This document shows positions 29,580 through 39,310 of a stretch of 64,000 nt of DNA, piece after piece. This stretch comes from Flavobacterium praedii (GTDB lineage: Bacteria; Bacteroidota; Bacteroidia; Flavobacteriales; Flavobacteriaceae). Every line of letters starts with the position of its first letter. The first letter of the stretch is position 1. A program made the translations under genes and the position numbers. The notes beneath the pieces were generated by a model that did no database searches, had not been told where the DNA came from, and saw only the letters and a program-made list of their open reading frames with translations. The stretch spans positions 1,947,001-2,011,000 of the forward strand of contig NZ_CP113948.1 in the NCBI RefSeq assembly GCF_026810365.1. Direction: 5' to 3'.

Positions 29580-29981
29580 TTAATTCCAATTAAAAGTAAT
29601 TCGTTTTTCGATATCTGTATTCAAACTCAAGAAAACTGGACAAGTCATTGCGGCTCTTTCTAGAATTGTTTTGTCTTTTGGATCGGAAACTCCAACCATT
29701 TCAAAAACAATTTCGATAGCTCCAATTCGTCTTGGTTCAGCATTCATACTTTTGGTAACCGCTGCTGTTGAACCTTTAAAATCAATATTCATTTCTCTTG
29801 CTTTTATTCCTATAATTGTCATCATACAGGTTGCTAAAGCGTTGGCAACAGAATCCGTTGGAGAAAAAGCTTCTCCTTTTCCGTTATTGTCTACGGGAGC
29901 ATCTGACAAAATTTCACTACCCGATTGTATGTGTATAGAGGAAGTTCTTAAATCCCCTAAATAAGTTACTTTTGAAGTCAT
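29580..29981 (-). CDS. OsmC family protein (peroxide-reducing fold)
   Basis: 133 residues. The two conserved cysteines of the family are in NALATCMMTIIGIKA and AAMTCPVFLSL. These act as a peroxidatic and resolving pair in OsmC/Ohr thiol peroxidases. The region GKGEAFSPTDSVANALATC is the usual OsmC signature. The sequence is closer to the short OsmC-like (YhfA-type) group than to Ohr. A role against organic hydroperoxides is inferred from the family. Confidence 0.9.
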   Translation of the reverse strand: MTSKVTYLGDLRTSSIHIQSGSEILSDAPVDNNGKGEAFSPTDSVANALATCMMTIIGIKAREMNIDFKGSTAAVTKSMNAEPRRIGAIEIVFEMVGVSDPKDKTILERAAMTCPVFLSLNTDIEKRITFNWN

Positions 29982-30045
29982 TCTATTGAATTGTGAGTTA
30001 TGATTTTTTTTTGAATCTCAATAATTTGCTAACTGAATACTATTT

Positions 30046-31989
30046 TCACTTCGCTTCTTTGACGGTCAAATCAGTGTCATAATACAGAATGTAAACTCCT
30101 TTATTAGCATATCCACCCTCTTCTTTTTTATAATACTCAAACTTGTTTTCTATCTGTTCGGTTATCATAGTTTCAGCAGTTTCTTGATAGGTCTTGTATT
30201 GTGCCAAACGCATCATCGTATCAAAAGTGATATCAAAACCACGTATGGCAAATGTGCTTGGATTTACTTTATTTTTCTTTCTATAACTCTGCATAAAAAT
30301 CTGTGCTTCTGGTGAATTATTATCTCGAGTAGCAGAAGGATACATTAAATTTAATTTAGTTAAATTTTCAAAACTTATTTCATCAGTATCCAACGTTTCA
30401 TTGGGTTCTAAAATGACCAATTGTACTTGAAAAGTATTTCTAACACTCAGCATTGCATTCATAGTGTATTTTATCATACCTGTATTTGCTGTTTCTAGAA
30501 TTACATAATTCATCTTTCCTTTGACCATTAATCGTTTAAAACTTTCAACATCCAAACCACCTGATGCCGTCAAAGGCGCTATTTTAACTTCCTTTTGATT
30601 TTCAAGAATATACTTTCTGATCGTTTCTTTTTTCTTATCAATCACAGCAATCATATTCCCTTCTTTTGATTTCATATATTCAAACATTGCCGTTTTTAGA
30701 ACCGCTGATTGAACTATAGATTGATACAAATTTGGCATCGGATTACCGATATCTTTTGATAATGGAGAAATTACAGGCACATTATTGGGCGTAAACAAAC
30801 TAGCTGCCTTTTCGACATTACTTTGATAAAAAGGCCCTACTACAGCATCAACATCGGCAAGATTATTGTTGTTATAAATTGACACCACATTTGATGTGCT
30901 TTTTATTTCATTGGAATCAAATATTTTAACATCCAAATTAACGCCTATTTGTTTAGCAGAGTCAATAGCCATCATGGCACCCGAATAAAAATCCAAAGTC
31001 ATATTTAGAAACTTATCACTGTTCAATCGATTTACCATTGAACTAATAGTATCACTACTGCTTCTACCAATATTAAATGGCAATAATAACACTAAAGTTT
31101 TTTTACTATTATTGTTTATTTTACTTAAATCCACTTTTTGTTTTACTGAATTTAATGTAATCTGATTTGGTTTTGAAGGCACTTTCAACACCATTCCTTC
31201 TTGAACTCCACTAGATAGAATAGGATTTAGCTCAATTAATTGTTGTTGTGTTAATCCAAAAAATTTAGACAAACTATAAAAAGTTTCTTTTGCCTTTACA
31301 ACATATTCGACATAACTTATTTCTTTGGGTTCTAAAGCTTCCATTGGCTTTTTAACCGACACTTTTGTTTCACTAGAAGCAATTTTGGCAACTGGTTTTG
31401 CACCATTACCTTTAATTAGCAACTGAAAACCAACCGGTAAATTTACTGCTATTTCTGGATTTTTTTTCTCCAACTCTTCAACAGTCATATCATATTGTTT
31501 GGCTATAGAATACTTTGTTTCTTTTGACAAAACAGTATGATAAACCACTACATTCTTAGCAGCTACAGCCGTTTTTACATTATTATTGGAAGGAATATTC
31601 AAAATTTGACCTACCTGCAAACCATTTTTTTCTAGATCTGGATTTATTTTTTTTAAAGCATCTTCACTAACATTGTATTTTTTTTCTATTCCAAATAAAG
31701 TTTCTTTAGCAAGCACTTCATGCGTTTTCGGATTCGGTTTTGTTGCATTTGAAGATGCAATCATACTCTTACTACCTTTTTTAGGAATTAACAAAATACT
31801 ATTAGGTTTCAAACCCTTTTGAGCATCTGGATTGAGTTTGTAAATATCATAAGGAGTAACATTAAATTTTTGTGCAATTTGATTTACTGTTTCCCCTTTA
31901 ATAACAACATATTTTTCAATTTTTTCTTGACCGAAAATTGACGAGACAGAAAACAAGATTGTACAAAAGATTATTGAAAAATAATTCAT
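30046..31989 (-). CDS. LysM-repeat protein with PBP1-type periplasmic binding domain
   Basis: 647 residues from ATG 31989 (MNYFSIIFCTILF, signal peptide). ATG 32004 adds five residues and is also possible; the residue numbers below count from 32004. Four LysM domains (about 32-75, 95-138, 155-198, 232-276), for example KGETVNQIAQKFNVTPYDIY, should bind peptidoglycan. The C-terminal half (about 298-650) looks like a type I periplasmic binding fold: TLVLLLPFNIGRSSS, ADVDAVVGPFYQSNVEKAA, NNVPVISPLSKDI and STFAIRGFDITFDTMM. The same fold is used by LpoA, an activator of peptidoglycan synthase. I infer a cell-wall role rather than nutrient uptake. It lies downstream of a second LysM gene with a related N-terminus. 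Confidence 0.85.
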   Translation of the reverse strand: MNYFSIIFCTILFSVSSIFGQEKIEKYVVIKGETVNQIAQKFNVTPYDIYKLNPDAQKGLKPNSILLIPKKGSKSMIASSNATKPNPKTHEVLAKETLFGIEKKYNVSEDALKKINPDLEKNGLQVGQILNIPSNNNVKTAVAAKNVVVYHTVLSKETKYSIAKQYDMTVEELEKKNPEIAVNLPVGFQLLIKGNGAKPVAKIASSETKVSVKKPMEALEPKEISYVEYVVKAKETFYSLSKFFGLTQQQLIELNPILSSGVQEGMVLKVPSKPNQITLNSVKQKVDLSKINNNSKKTLVLLLPFNIGRSSSDTISSMVNRLNSDKFLNMTLDFYSGAMMAIDSAKQIGVNLDVKIFDSNEIKSTSNVVSIYNNNNLADVDAVVGPFYQSNVEKAASLFTPNNVPVISPLSKDIGNPMPNLYQSIVQSAVLKTAMFEYMKSKEGNMIAVIDKKKETIRKYILENQKEVKIAPLTASGGLDVESFKRLMVKGKMNYVILETANTGMIKYTMNAMLSVRNTFQVQLVILEPNETLDTDEISFENLTKLNLMYPSATRDNNSPEAQIFMQSYRKKNKVNPSTFAIRGFDITFDTMMRLAQYKTYQETAETMITEQIENKFEYYKKEEGGYANKGVYILYYDTDLTVKEAK

Positions 31990-32103
31990 ATTAGAAGTAT
32001 TCATTTGTGTTTTTTAATTTCAGTAAAAATACTGTGTTTATTATAAATATCCCTTGATAGACTTGTTAATTTATTCTTCTGTAATTTTAACATCCAGAAG
32101 CAA

Positions 32104-32188
32104 TAAAAAAACATATAAGTAATCTTAGTGTATTTTAGAAAAGCACAAATTACTTCTCTTGAACATTTCTAATTTACTTATATGCTTT
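32104..32188. repeat. Second inverted-repeat element with CATATAAGT arms
   Basis: AAAAAACATATAAGTAATC (32104-32122) pairs with AATTTACTTATATGCTTT (32171-32188) around a 48-bp loop. It lies between the two LysM genes. Arm sequence and layout recall the element at 3283-3441. Confidence 0.5.
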
Positions 32189-32229
32189 AATTATAATTGC
32201 TTTGATTCTAATAAAACGAAAGGATTAAT

Positions 32230-34128
32230 TTATTCCTTATCTAACACTTCAGGAATTACATGTGCTATATACATTTTCTCAAAAAGAGGCTTTCCTTGAT
32301 TTTTAATACATTCATATTGTGCTTCTACCTTGGTTGGCAACATTTTGGAATATACTTTATAGGAAAGTACATTTATATCGTAAAAAAAGTTAGCATCCAA
32401 TGAGCCTGAATCTGTTAATTTTCTAAAAAATTCATCTCTTTCACTTGCTTCTTGAAAAACTCCCACAATTAGATAAAAACCTTCTTTAACATCTTTTAAA
32501 TTGTCTAAGGTTATTATTTTAATAGCTTTTACTTTAGCAGGTTGCTTAGCTAGTTCTTTTTTCATTTGATCCAAAGTAAGGGATTTTGAAACAACACCTC
32601 CTTTGGCAAAAGTTTGAGACTCATATGCTTTATTCTGATAGCTTTGATTTTTCACTTTCGCTAAATTATCGTCAAACATACGAGCTTGTTTACTATAAAA
32701 AGTAGCTTTACTGATATGCAATCTCAATTCTGCTTTGCTTTCATTGTTTAAGGAGTCCAACTTTGAAATTAATCGAATATTCTTTAAATCACGAACACGT
32801 TGTTCTACTTCCATGTTAGTCAATTCTTTTGTAGACAATTTTACTTCTTTTGCATCAGTTGGTTTCGATTTACTATTTTCACGAATACTTTTTTTGTACT
32901 CTTGATTTTCTTCAACAACAATGCGCTCTGCTTTGTCCATTAAACCAGTATACACTTTTCTGTTATCCGCTAATTGTTTTTTGAGTTGGTAAGAAAGCAT
33001 ATTTGTTTTTTGAATATTCTCATTTGATATTTTTTGTAAACGTACCGATTCATCTAGGTCGACTAACTCTGTTTTTTTCAAATCAATTAAATCTTTATTC
33101 ATGGTACTGACTAAAGAATCTAATTTGACCAAAAGAATTTCTTGAATGTTTTTATTGGCTTCCAAAACCAATTTTAGTTTTTCAGCAGAACCTTCTTTCG
33201 TATTTTCAATCTCTTTTAGATTTATCAAGAGTCCGTTTACATTAATCACCTTTTGATTAATTTCTTCTTGCAATACTAATTTTTCTTTTAAAGTATTGAT
33301 CTCTTTTGTATTGGCTTTCGATTTTTCGACAACGACTTGTTTTTCTGCTAAAGCAAGCATTAACTCTTCGTTTTCGTTGGTTGGTTTTACTTCTCTTACA
33401 TTAATTGCCAATTTGTTTCCTTCTGTCAAACCGCTGACAATCTCAGGATTTTGAGATTCTAATTGTTCGACTGTAATTCCAAATTGTTTGGCAATTGAAT
33501 ATTTAGTCTCTTTTGCTTTTACCACATAGAAAACTGTTTCCGAATTGATGACTCTCACTCTACCGTCTAAGGTTTTCTTTTTATTAGGGATTTTAATTTC
33601 CTGCCCAACCTGTAATCCATCTTTAATTAGAACCGAATTTTCTTTATCTAAATCTTCAACAGACACATTATAAAGTCTAGCAATACTAAATAATGATTCT
33701 TTAGGCTGAACTAAATGGGTGTTTTTAGAAGTTGTATTTTCTGTTTTTAGATTCTGAGGAATAACTAATTCCTGCCCTACTTTTAGTCCATCAATAAGTA
33801 CAGCAGCATTAGCATTTTGAATATCTTCAACTTTTAGATTGTATTGGGTTGCTAAACCAAAAAGAGTTTCTTTTGGAGCGACGATATGTGTGATGGTATT
33901 TTTAGTTTGAGGAAGTAATTCTGGAATCGTTAGAATTTGGTTTTCTATGATTCCGTTTTGAGCTTCTGGATTTAGTCTATAAATTTCAGAAGGTGTAGTT
34001 TTGTAATTTTGGGCGATTTGGGTAATCGTTTCTCCTTTTAAAACAGTGTGATTTGCTAAAGATTGCTGTGCAAAAGACACATTAGAGACAAAACTAATAA
34101 ATAATAAAACTCTTAAAAATCCTTTCAT
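32230..34128 (-). CDS. LysM-repeat envelope protein with coiled coil and SPOR-like end
   Basis: 632 residues with a signal peptide (MKGFLRVLLFISFVSNVSFAQ). Four LysM domains (about 26-69, 84-127, 138-180, 200-245), the first very similar to that of the next gene downstream. A long, charged, mostly helical middle follows (about 255-480, Lys/Glu/Leu-rich, probable coiled coil). The end (about 545-625), GFYLIVGVFQEASERDEFF and INVLSYKVYSKMLPTKVEA, has the beta-alpha-beta pattern of SPOR-type domains that bind denuded glycan strands. A periplasmic protein that bridges or senses peptidoglycan is inferred. It follows guaA by 62 bp, with a terminator hairpin between them. Confidence 0.82.
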   Translation of the reverse strand: MKGFLRVLLFISFVSNVSFAQQSLANHTVLKGETITQIAQNYKTTPSEIYRLNPEAQNGIIENQILTIPELLPQTKNTITHIVAPKETLFGLATQYNLKVEDIQNANAAVLIDGLKVGQELVIPQNLKTENTTSKNTHLVQPKESLFSIARLYNVSVEDLDKENSVLIKDGLQVGQEIKIPNKKKTLDGRVRVINSETVFYVVKAKETKYSIAKQFGITVEQLESQNPEIVSGLTEGNKLAINVREVKPTNENEELMLALAEKQVVVEKSKANTKEINTLKEKLVLQEEINQKVINVNGLLINLKEIENTKEGSAEKLKLVLEANKNIQEILLVKLDSLVSTMNKDLIDLKKTELVDLDESVRLQKISNENIQKTNMLSYQLKKQLADNRKVYTGLMDKAERIVVEENQEYKKSIRENSKSKPTDAKEVKLSTKELTNMEVEQRVRDLKNIRLISKLDSLNNESKAELRLHISKATFYSKQARMFDDNLAKVKNQSYQNKAYESQTFAKGGVVSKSLTLDQMKKELAKQPAKVKAIKIITLDNLKDVKEGFYLIVGVFQEASERDEFFRKLTDSGSLDANFFYDINVLSYKVYSKMLPTKVEAQYECIKNQGKPLFEKMYIAHVIPEVLDKE

Positions 34129-34146
34129 AAATATAATTTTAAAAAA

Positions 34147-34174
34147 TTAAGTCGCTACAAATGTAACGACTTAA
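34147..34174 (-). terminator. Terminator of guaA
   Basis: TTAAGTCG-C-TAC / GTA-A-CGACTTAA hairpin with an AAAT loop; on the minus strand a TTTTTT run follows (34141-34146). Confidence 0.8.
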
Positions 34175-34190
34175 TGTTAAAAAACTAATA

Positions 34191-35720
34191 TTATTCCCAC
34201 TCAATTGTTGCTGGTGGTTTAGAACTTATGTCATAGACAACTCTATTGACACCTTTTACTTTATTGATAATATCATTAGAAACTTTCATTAAGAACTCAT
34301 AAGGAAGGTGTACCCAGTCAGCGGTCATTCCGTCAGTAGATTCTACAGCACGTAGCGCAACTACTTTTTCGTAAGTACGCTCATCCCCCATAACCCCTAC
34401 ACTGTTTACAGGCAACAAAATAGCTCCTGCTTGCCATACTTTATCGTATAAACCCCAAGATTTTAATCCGTCAATAAAGACTTTATCAACATCTTGCAAA
34501 ATTTGAACTTTCTCTAAAGTTATATCTCCCAAAATACGAATAGACAATCCAGGCCCTGGGAAAGGATGTCTTCCTAATAACTCTGGATCAATACCTAATG
34601 TTGCTCCTACTCTACGTACTTCATCTTTAAAGAGCATACGCAAAGGTTCAACAATTTTAAGTTTCATATAATCTGGCAAACCACCCACATTATGATGTGA
34701 TTTGATTGTTGCTGATGGTCCTTTTACCGAAACAGATTCTATCACATCTGGATAAATAGTTCCTTGAGCTAACCAAGTAACATCTTCAATCTTATGTGAT
34801 TCATCATCAAAAACTTCGATAAATGCGTTACCAATTGCTTTTCTTTTTAATTCTGGATCAGTAACACCAGCTAAGGCATCATAAAAACGTTGAGAAGCAT
34901 CTACTCCTTTGACATTCAATCCCATTCCTTCGTATTGATCTAAAACGCTTTGGAATTCATTTTTTCTAAGCAATCCGTTATTAACAAAAATACAATATAG
35001 ATTTTTACCAATTGCTTTGTGTAATAAAACAGCAGCTACTGTAGAATCTACACCACCCGAAAGTCCTAAAACAACTTTGTCATTTCCAATTTTTTCTTTC
35101 ATTTCGGCTACTATCTCTTCAACGAAAGCATTTGGAGTGAAATTTTGAGGAACTTCGGCAATTTTTACCAAGAAATTCTCTAGCATTTTTGATCCATCGG
35201 TAGAGTGAAAAACTTCAGGATGGTATTGAATTGCATAAGTAGTTTCTCCTTCAATTTTATAAGCAGCAAATTCTACATCATGAGTACTAGCAAGCTTTAC
35301 CCCATTAGTTGGTAATGCTTTGATACTATCACTATGGCTCATCCAAACTTGGCTGTTTTCTGAAACTCCTTCAAAGAAAACCTCACCTTCTTTGATATAA
35401 GACAAATTAGCCCTACCATATTCTCTAGTATTCGAAGCTGCTACTTCACCACCACTAAAATGAGATAAGTATTGCGCTCCGTAACAAACTGCTAAAACAG
35501 GAAGTTTACCTCTAATTTGTGATAAATCTGGATGTGGAGCATCTTCTCCTCTAACAGAAAAAGGGCTTCCTCCAAGAATTACGGCTTTATAACTTGACAA
35601 ATCACTCGGAAAATGATTGTATGGGAAAATTTCGCAGAATATATTTAATTCGCGAACTCTACGCGCAATAAGCTGTGTATATTGCGATCCGAAATCTAAA
35701 ATAAGTACGTTGTGTTGCAT
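34191..35720 (-). CDS. guaA: GMP synthase (glutamine-hydrolysing)
   Basis: 509 residues from ATG 35720 ([18 protein letters not shown]). The frame is open two codons further to a TTG at 35726, but that TTG is part of the -7 box. It converts XMP to GMP with glutamine and ATP. The amidotransferase nucleophile is in [13 protein letters not shown] with its His-Glu pair in [10 protein letters not shown]. The PP-loop is [16 protein letters not shown], and the C-terminal dimerisation domain ends [16 protein letters not shown]. The -7 box lies only 3 bp before the ATG, so the transcript may be nearly leaderless, or another promoter is used. Confidence 0.97.
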   Translation of the reverse strand: MQHNVLILDFGSQYTQLIARRVRELNIFCEIFPYNHFPSDLSSYKAVILGGSPFSVRGEDAPHPDLSQIRGKLPVLAVCYGAQYLSHFSGGEVAASNTREYGRANLSYIKEGEVFFEGVSENSQVWMSHSDSIKALPTNGVKLASTHDVEFAAYKIEGETTYAIQYHPEVFHSTDGSKMLENFLVKIAEVPQNFTPNAFVEEIVAEMKEKIGNDKVVLGLSGGVDSTVAAVLLHKAIGKNLYCIFVNNGLLRKNEFQSVLDQYEGMGLNVKGVDASQRFYDALAGVTDPELKRKAIGNAFIEVFDDESHKIEDVTWLAQGTIYPDVIESVSVKGPSATIKSHHNVGGLPDYMKLKIVEPLRMLFKDEVRRVGATLGIDPELLGRHPFPGPGLSIRILGDITLEKVQILQDVDKVFIDGLKSWGLYDKVWQAGAILLPVNSVGVMGDERTYEKVVALRAVESTDGMTADWVHLPYEFLMKVSNDIINKVKGVNRVVYDISSKPPATIEWE

Positions 35721-35723
35721 GCG

Positions 35724-35731
35724 CAAAAATA
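35724..35731 (-). promoter_or_regulatory. -7 box directly before guaA
   Basis: TATTTTTGCGC on the minus strand, ending 3 bp before the ATG. If used, the mRNA would have almost no leader. Confidence 0.35.
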
Positions 35732-35836
35732 CTTTATATATTTTGATTTCAAAAATTGTATTTTGAAAAATTTTAGATTAATTCTATTCAACACCTTTTT
35801 GAATAAATAAAGTAATGATTTTAAATGCAAATTTAC

Positions 35837-36535
35837 TTACTCTTTTATTATAACAAACCTCCCTTTAACTCCTGCATCCCAATTATCCCAATAATCATGT
35901 CTAATCAATTTTCCTTCAGCATCATATATATAAAATTCGCCTGTATTACCTCCTAAAGTACCTTTATTCAATGCTTCTAGTTCAAAAATATTTATTCCAT
36001 CTTTAAAATAAATACGAAATTCTTTGAAATAGCTTTCCAATTCCAAGCTACCCCTTATTACGTTTTCATTAAGAGTAGACTTGATAAAATCTCCATCAAT
36101 CTCACCGTAATCTCTGCATTTTATCAAAAAATACTCTGATTTTGTCCGTATATCACCGAAATTAACATCAATCTTTACCAAATATCTAGAATCTTCTTTT
36201 AGACCTTCCTTAATTAACTGCCCATCTAATCCCTTACTTAGTCTGTCCCTTACTTCATCTCCAGGATTGACAAACTCATTTTTGGGAATCATAGAAATTT
36301 CACTTTTTATATCTAATTTATAATCCGTAATAGGATTGGTTGGGTTTGGATTTTTATATACATTAGGCGGTATTATAACCGGAAAATCAGTTGTGGCTGG
36401 AGGAACTAGCTTTTTTTCTGTTTTTGGATTTACTTTTGCAGGAGGTATAGCCTTAAACTTCGTATTAAACTCACTTTGAGCATTCGCCGAAGAGGCAAAA
36501 ACAATTAGGAAAATAAAAAAATAAAATTGCTTCAT
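35837..36535 (-). CDS. Exported protein, unknown function
   Basis: 232 residues with a signal peptide (MKQFYFFIFLIVFASSANAQ). A Pro/Lys/Asn-rich low-complexity stretch (about 25-75) is followed by a compact beta-rich part: LVKIDVNFGDIRTKSEYFLI, a CRDYGEIDGD segment, FRIYFKDGINIFELEALN, and an end (YDAEGKLIRHDYWDNWDAG) that looks like a small beta-sandwich. I do not recognise the family. A possible -7 box (TATTTTTG on the minus strand, 36574-36581) lies upstream. It stands alone. Confidence 0.65.
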   Translation of the reverse strand: MKQFYFFIFLIVFASSANAQSEFNTKFKAIPPAKVNPKTEKKLVPPATTDFPVIIPPNVYKNPNPTNPITDYKLDIKSEISMIPKNEFVNPGDEVRDRLSKGLDGQLIKEGLKEDSRYLVKIDVNFGDIRTKSEYFLIKCRDYGEIDGDFIKSTLNENVIRGSLELESYFKEFRIYFKDGINIFELEALNKGTLGGNTGEFYIYDAEGKLIRHDYWDNWDAGVKGRFVIIKE

Positions 36536-36747
36536 AGTATTAAAAAAGTAGGTTTTTATTTTTAAAACATTTTCAAAAATAAAAAAACCGCTTTTATATT
36601 ATCACAAAACTAACATAATTTATGTTTCTTGATTTGTTAAGAGATTCTAAATATACAAAATAAGAATATTAACAATTAAACAAAACTCTTAACAATTTAT
36701 TACCCTTTTAATTACAATCTATTTGAGAAACTATTCATTTTAAAATA

Positions 36748-36755
36748 TAGATTTG
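36748..36755 (+). promoter_or_regulatory. -7 box for the gene starting at 36777
   Basis: TAGATTTG, with TTG at 36723-36725 as a possible -33 (22-bp spacer). Confidence 0.4.
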
Positions 36756-36776
36756 AAAAAAAATTAAAAAACAAAA

Positions 36777-37352
36777 ATGAGAACTTTTACATTTAGCATT
36801 TATACATTGCTCTTCTTCTGCAGTTCCTTTGGACAAACAAAAAATGAAATTAATTTTCAAGCGAAAATAGAAAACAGAAATTGGGATTATCTCTATATCA
36901 AAGACGCCAATTATAATACCGTACAAATTATTGACATTGATACAGATGGTTTATTCAAAGCAACATTAAACATACAAGATGGTATTTATTTGCTTTTTGA
37001 TGGAGTTGAATATTTTAAAATTTACCTAAAAAAAGGATATAATCTTCAACTTACGATGAATACCAATAATTTCCGAGAATCTATTGTGTTTACTGGAATA
37101 GGGGCTGAAGAAAATAATTATTTAGCCAAAGAATCTATTTTTGAAGTGAATTATAATTATGGAATATTATCGAATGCCAAAACGCCTAAGAAAACACAGA
37201 AATTAATTGAAGAAAAGGAAAAAACCTGTATTCAAATGTTAAAAAATAATACTTCGTTTGATAAGACATTTGTTGATCTTGAAATCGGTTTCTATAAAAA
37301 TCATTCAGAAGAATTAAAAAAATATTACGGTGAACTTCGGGAAATGAATTAG
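36777..37352 (+). CDS. Exported DUF4369-like domain without thioredoxin part
   Basis: 191 residues with a signal peptide (MRTFTFSIYTLLFFCSSFGQ). The body, INFQAKIENRNWDYLYIKDA, TDGLFKATLNIQDGIYLLFDG, YFKIYLKKGYNLQLTM and FTGIGAEENNYLAKE, resembles the N-terminal beta domain (DUF4369 type) that precedes a TlpA-like thioredoxin domain in Bacteroidota proteins. Here the gene stops after about 190 residues with no CxxC domain in any frame before the terminator. It may be a natural stand-alone form or a truncation product. Confidence 0.7.
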   Translation: MRTFTFSIYTLLFFCSSFGQTKNEINFQAKIENRNWDYLYIKDANYNTVQIIDIDTDGLFKATLNIQDGIYLLFDGVEYFKIYLKKGYNLQLTMNTNNFRESIVFTGIGAEENNYLAKESIFEVNYNYGILSNAKTPKKTQKLIEEKEKTCIQMLKNNTSFDKTFVDLEIGFYKNHSEELKKYYGELREMN

Positions 37353-37410
37353 CCTCAGAAATTAAAAGAAATCTATTATTTTGTTATAAAAAACACAATA
37401 CAACCTCAGG

Positions 37411-37442
37411 AAGGCCTCTATTAAAAAAGAGGTCTTTTTTTT
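37411..37442 (+). terminator. Terminator after the DUF4369-like gene
   Basis: AAGGCCTCT / AGAGGTCTT stem (one G-T pair) with an A-rich loop, followed by an unbroken T run. Confidence 0.8.
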
Positions 37443-37540
37443 AAATCTAAATTTTATAAATTGCGGTCTCTAATAACAAAACCAAAAGAATAAAAGGAAT
37501 CAAATCTGACCTTTTTTTTTAAAACTAAAAAATTAAATTA

Positions 37541-37927
37541 ATGAAAAGAGAAAACATATTAACAGGTTCTCCGTGGGAAGACAAAATGGGATATTGTCGT
37601 GCAGTTCGAATTGGGAACATTATCGAAGTCTCAGGAACTGTAGCTATAATTGATGGAGAAAAAGTAAAAGCTGATGATGCTTATGCTCAAACTTTCAACA
37701 TTTTAGAAAGAGTAGAAAAAGTTCTTCAAGATCTTAATGTAGGAATGAAAGATGTAATTCGCACACGAATTTTCACTACCGATGTAACTACTTTTGAAGA
37801 GGTTGCAAAAGCACATGCTACCTTTTTTAAAGATATCAAACCTACGACTGGATTTTATGGTATAAATCAATTAGTAGCACCCGAGTATTTAGTTGAAATT
37901 GAATTTACAGCCATTGCTTCTGAATAA
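37541..37927 (+). CDS. RidA family (YjgF/YER057c) protein
   Basis: 128 residues, the usual length. Members deaminate reactive enamine/imine intermediates. YCRAVRIGNIIEVSGTVAI, the NILERVEKVLQDLN helix, and IRTRIFTTDVTTFEEVAKAH with the conserved Arg are typical. It differs from canonical RidA in the C-terminal part (GFYGINQLVAPEYLVEIEFTA), so it belongs to one of the Rid subgroups rather than RidA itself. The CLC gene follows 58 bp later on the same strand. Confidence 0.9.
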   Translation: MKRENILTGSPWEDKMGYCRAVRIGNIIEVSGTVAIIDGEKVKADDAYAQTFNILERVEKVLQDLNVGMKDVIRTRIFTTDVTTFEEVAKAHATFFKDIKPTTGFYGINQLVAPEYLVEIEFTAIASE

Positions 37928-37985
37928 TTCTGACAATTGTAATACTTTAGCATAAATATTAGTTTTTAAAAAGGTATTATAGTTC

Positions 37986-39242
37986 ATGGATTTTCAAAAA
38001 ATAAAAAAAACAATGCTTATCCTACTCAAATGGTTATCTATTTGTGGTTTGATAGGCATTTTTTCTGGATCGGCTTCTGCTTTTTTCTTGGTTGCATTAG
38101 AATATGTTACCCAAGTTAGAAATCACAATAGTTGGATTATTTGGTTTTTACCATTTGGAGGTTTACTAATCGGTTACTTGTATTATTATTTGGATGCAAG
38201 AATTACTAAAGGGAACAATCTATTATTAGAAGAATACAATAAACCCGAAAAAAAAATTCCCTTTTTGATGGCTCCAGTTGTTCTATTGGGTACATTAATC
38301 ACGCATCTTTTTGGAGGATCTGCTGGTAGAGAAGGAACTGCAGTTCAAATGGGAGGAGCAATTGCCGATTTATGTACTCCCCTTTTCAAATTGAAAGATC
38401 CCGAAAGACGAATCCTAATTATACTTGGGATAAGTGCTGGTTTTGCATCTGTTTTCGGAACGCCATTAGCAGGAGCGTTATTTGCCTTAGAAGTTGTGTT
38501 TTTCAGTAAAATCAATTTCAAAAGTATTATCCTATCTTTTACAGTTGCTTATGTTGCTTATTTTACAGTTGAATTTTGGAATATAAAACACACCCATTAT
38601 TCTATTCCTTTACAACCCGAATTCAATTTTACTTCTTTGTTTTGGATACTAAATGCGAGTATATTATTTGGATTTGCCGCTTTGCTTTTTTCCAGAACTA
38701 CTCATTTTTGGGGAAAATTGTTTTCTAAAACAATAAAATATCCTCCATTAAGACCTTTCATTGGCGGAATAATAATAGTTTTGGCGGTCTATTTCTTAGG
38801 AACTACAAAATATATTGGATTGGGGGTTCCCATGATTGTTGAAGCCTTTTCTATACATAATGCTCCTTACGATTTTCTCTTAAAAATTTTATTTACTGGT
38901 TTTACACTTGGAGCTGGATTCAAAGGTGGTGAAGTAACCCCATTATTCTTTGTAGGAGCAACATTAGGTAGTGCATTGTCAGTAATCATACCTTTACCAA
39001 TTGCTTTTTTGGCAGGATTAGGATTTGTGGCAGTGTTTTCTGGAGCTACCCACACTCCAATCGCTTGTACCGTAATGGGAATAGAACTCTTTGGATTGCA
39101 TAGTGGATTTTACATCGGATTTGCTTGTATCATCGCCTATTTTTTCTCAGGTTCAATCGGTATTTACAAATCGCAAATTGTAAAAGGTCCCAAATCCATT
39201 TTATATCAAAGCATTCGAAAAAAAGGATTGAAATATTTATAA
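37986..39242 (+). CDS. CLC family anion channel/antiporter, CLC-F-like
   Basis: 418 residues, ten or more hydrophobic helices, no cytoplasmic CBS domains. GGSAGREGTAVQMGG contains the external gating glutamate (Glu116), and GAGFKGGEVTPLFFVGATLG plus FSGATHTPIACTVMG are the other anion-pathway loops. The usual GSGIP motif is replaced by GSASAFF at residues 28-34. As far as I recall, GREGTAVQ with an altered GSGIP is typical of the CLC-F group that exports fluoride against protons; this is inference. No fluoride riboswitch was recognised upstream. Confidence 0.9.
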   Translation: MDFQKIKKTMLILLKWLSICGLIGIFSGSASAFFLVALEYVTQVRNHNSWIIWFLPFGGLLIGYLYYYLDARITKGNNLLLEEYNKPEKKIPFLMAPVVLLGTLITHLFGGSAGREGTAVQMGGAIADLCTPLFKLKDPERRILIILGISAGFASVFGTPLAGALFALEVVFFSKINFKSIILSFTVAYVAYFTVEFWNIKHTHYSIPLQPEFNFTSLFWILNASILFGFAALLFSRTTHFWGKLFSKTIKYPPLRPFIGGIIIVLAVYFLGTTKYIGLGVPMIVEAFSIHNAPYDFLLKILFTGFTLGAGFKGGEVTPLFFVGATLGSALSVIIPLPIAFLAGLGFVAVFSGATHTPIACTVMGIELFGLHSGFYIGFACIIAYFFSGSIGIYKSQIVKGPKSILYQSIRKKGLKYL

Positions 39243-39310
39243 ATCTATAATATTCGTTAATTTCATAAATGATTTCAACTTTTAGTTTAAAAAATGTAAT
39301 TTCGCAAACT

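Noticed and set aside
37928-37985. Possible fluoride riboswitch before the CLC gene
   Set aside because: The 58-bp gap has none of the conserved riboswitch segments and is too short.
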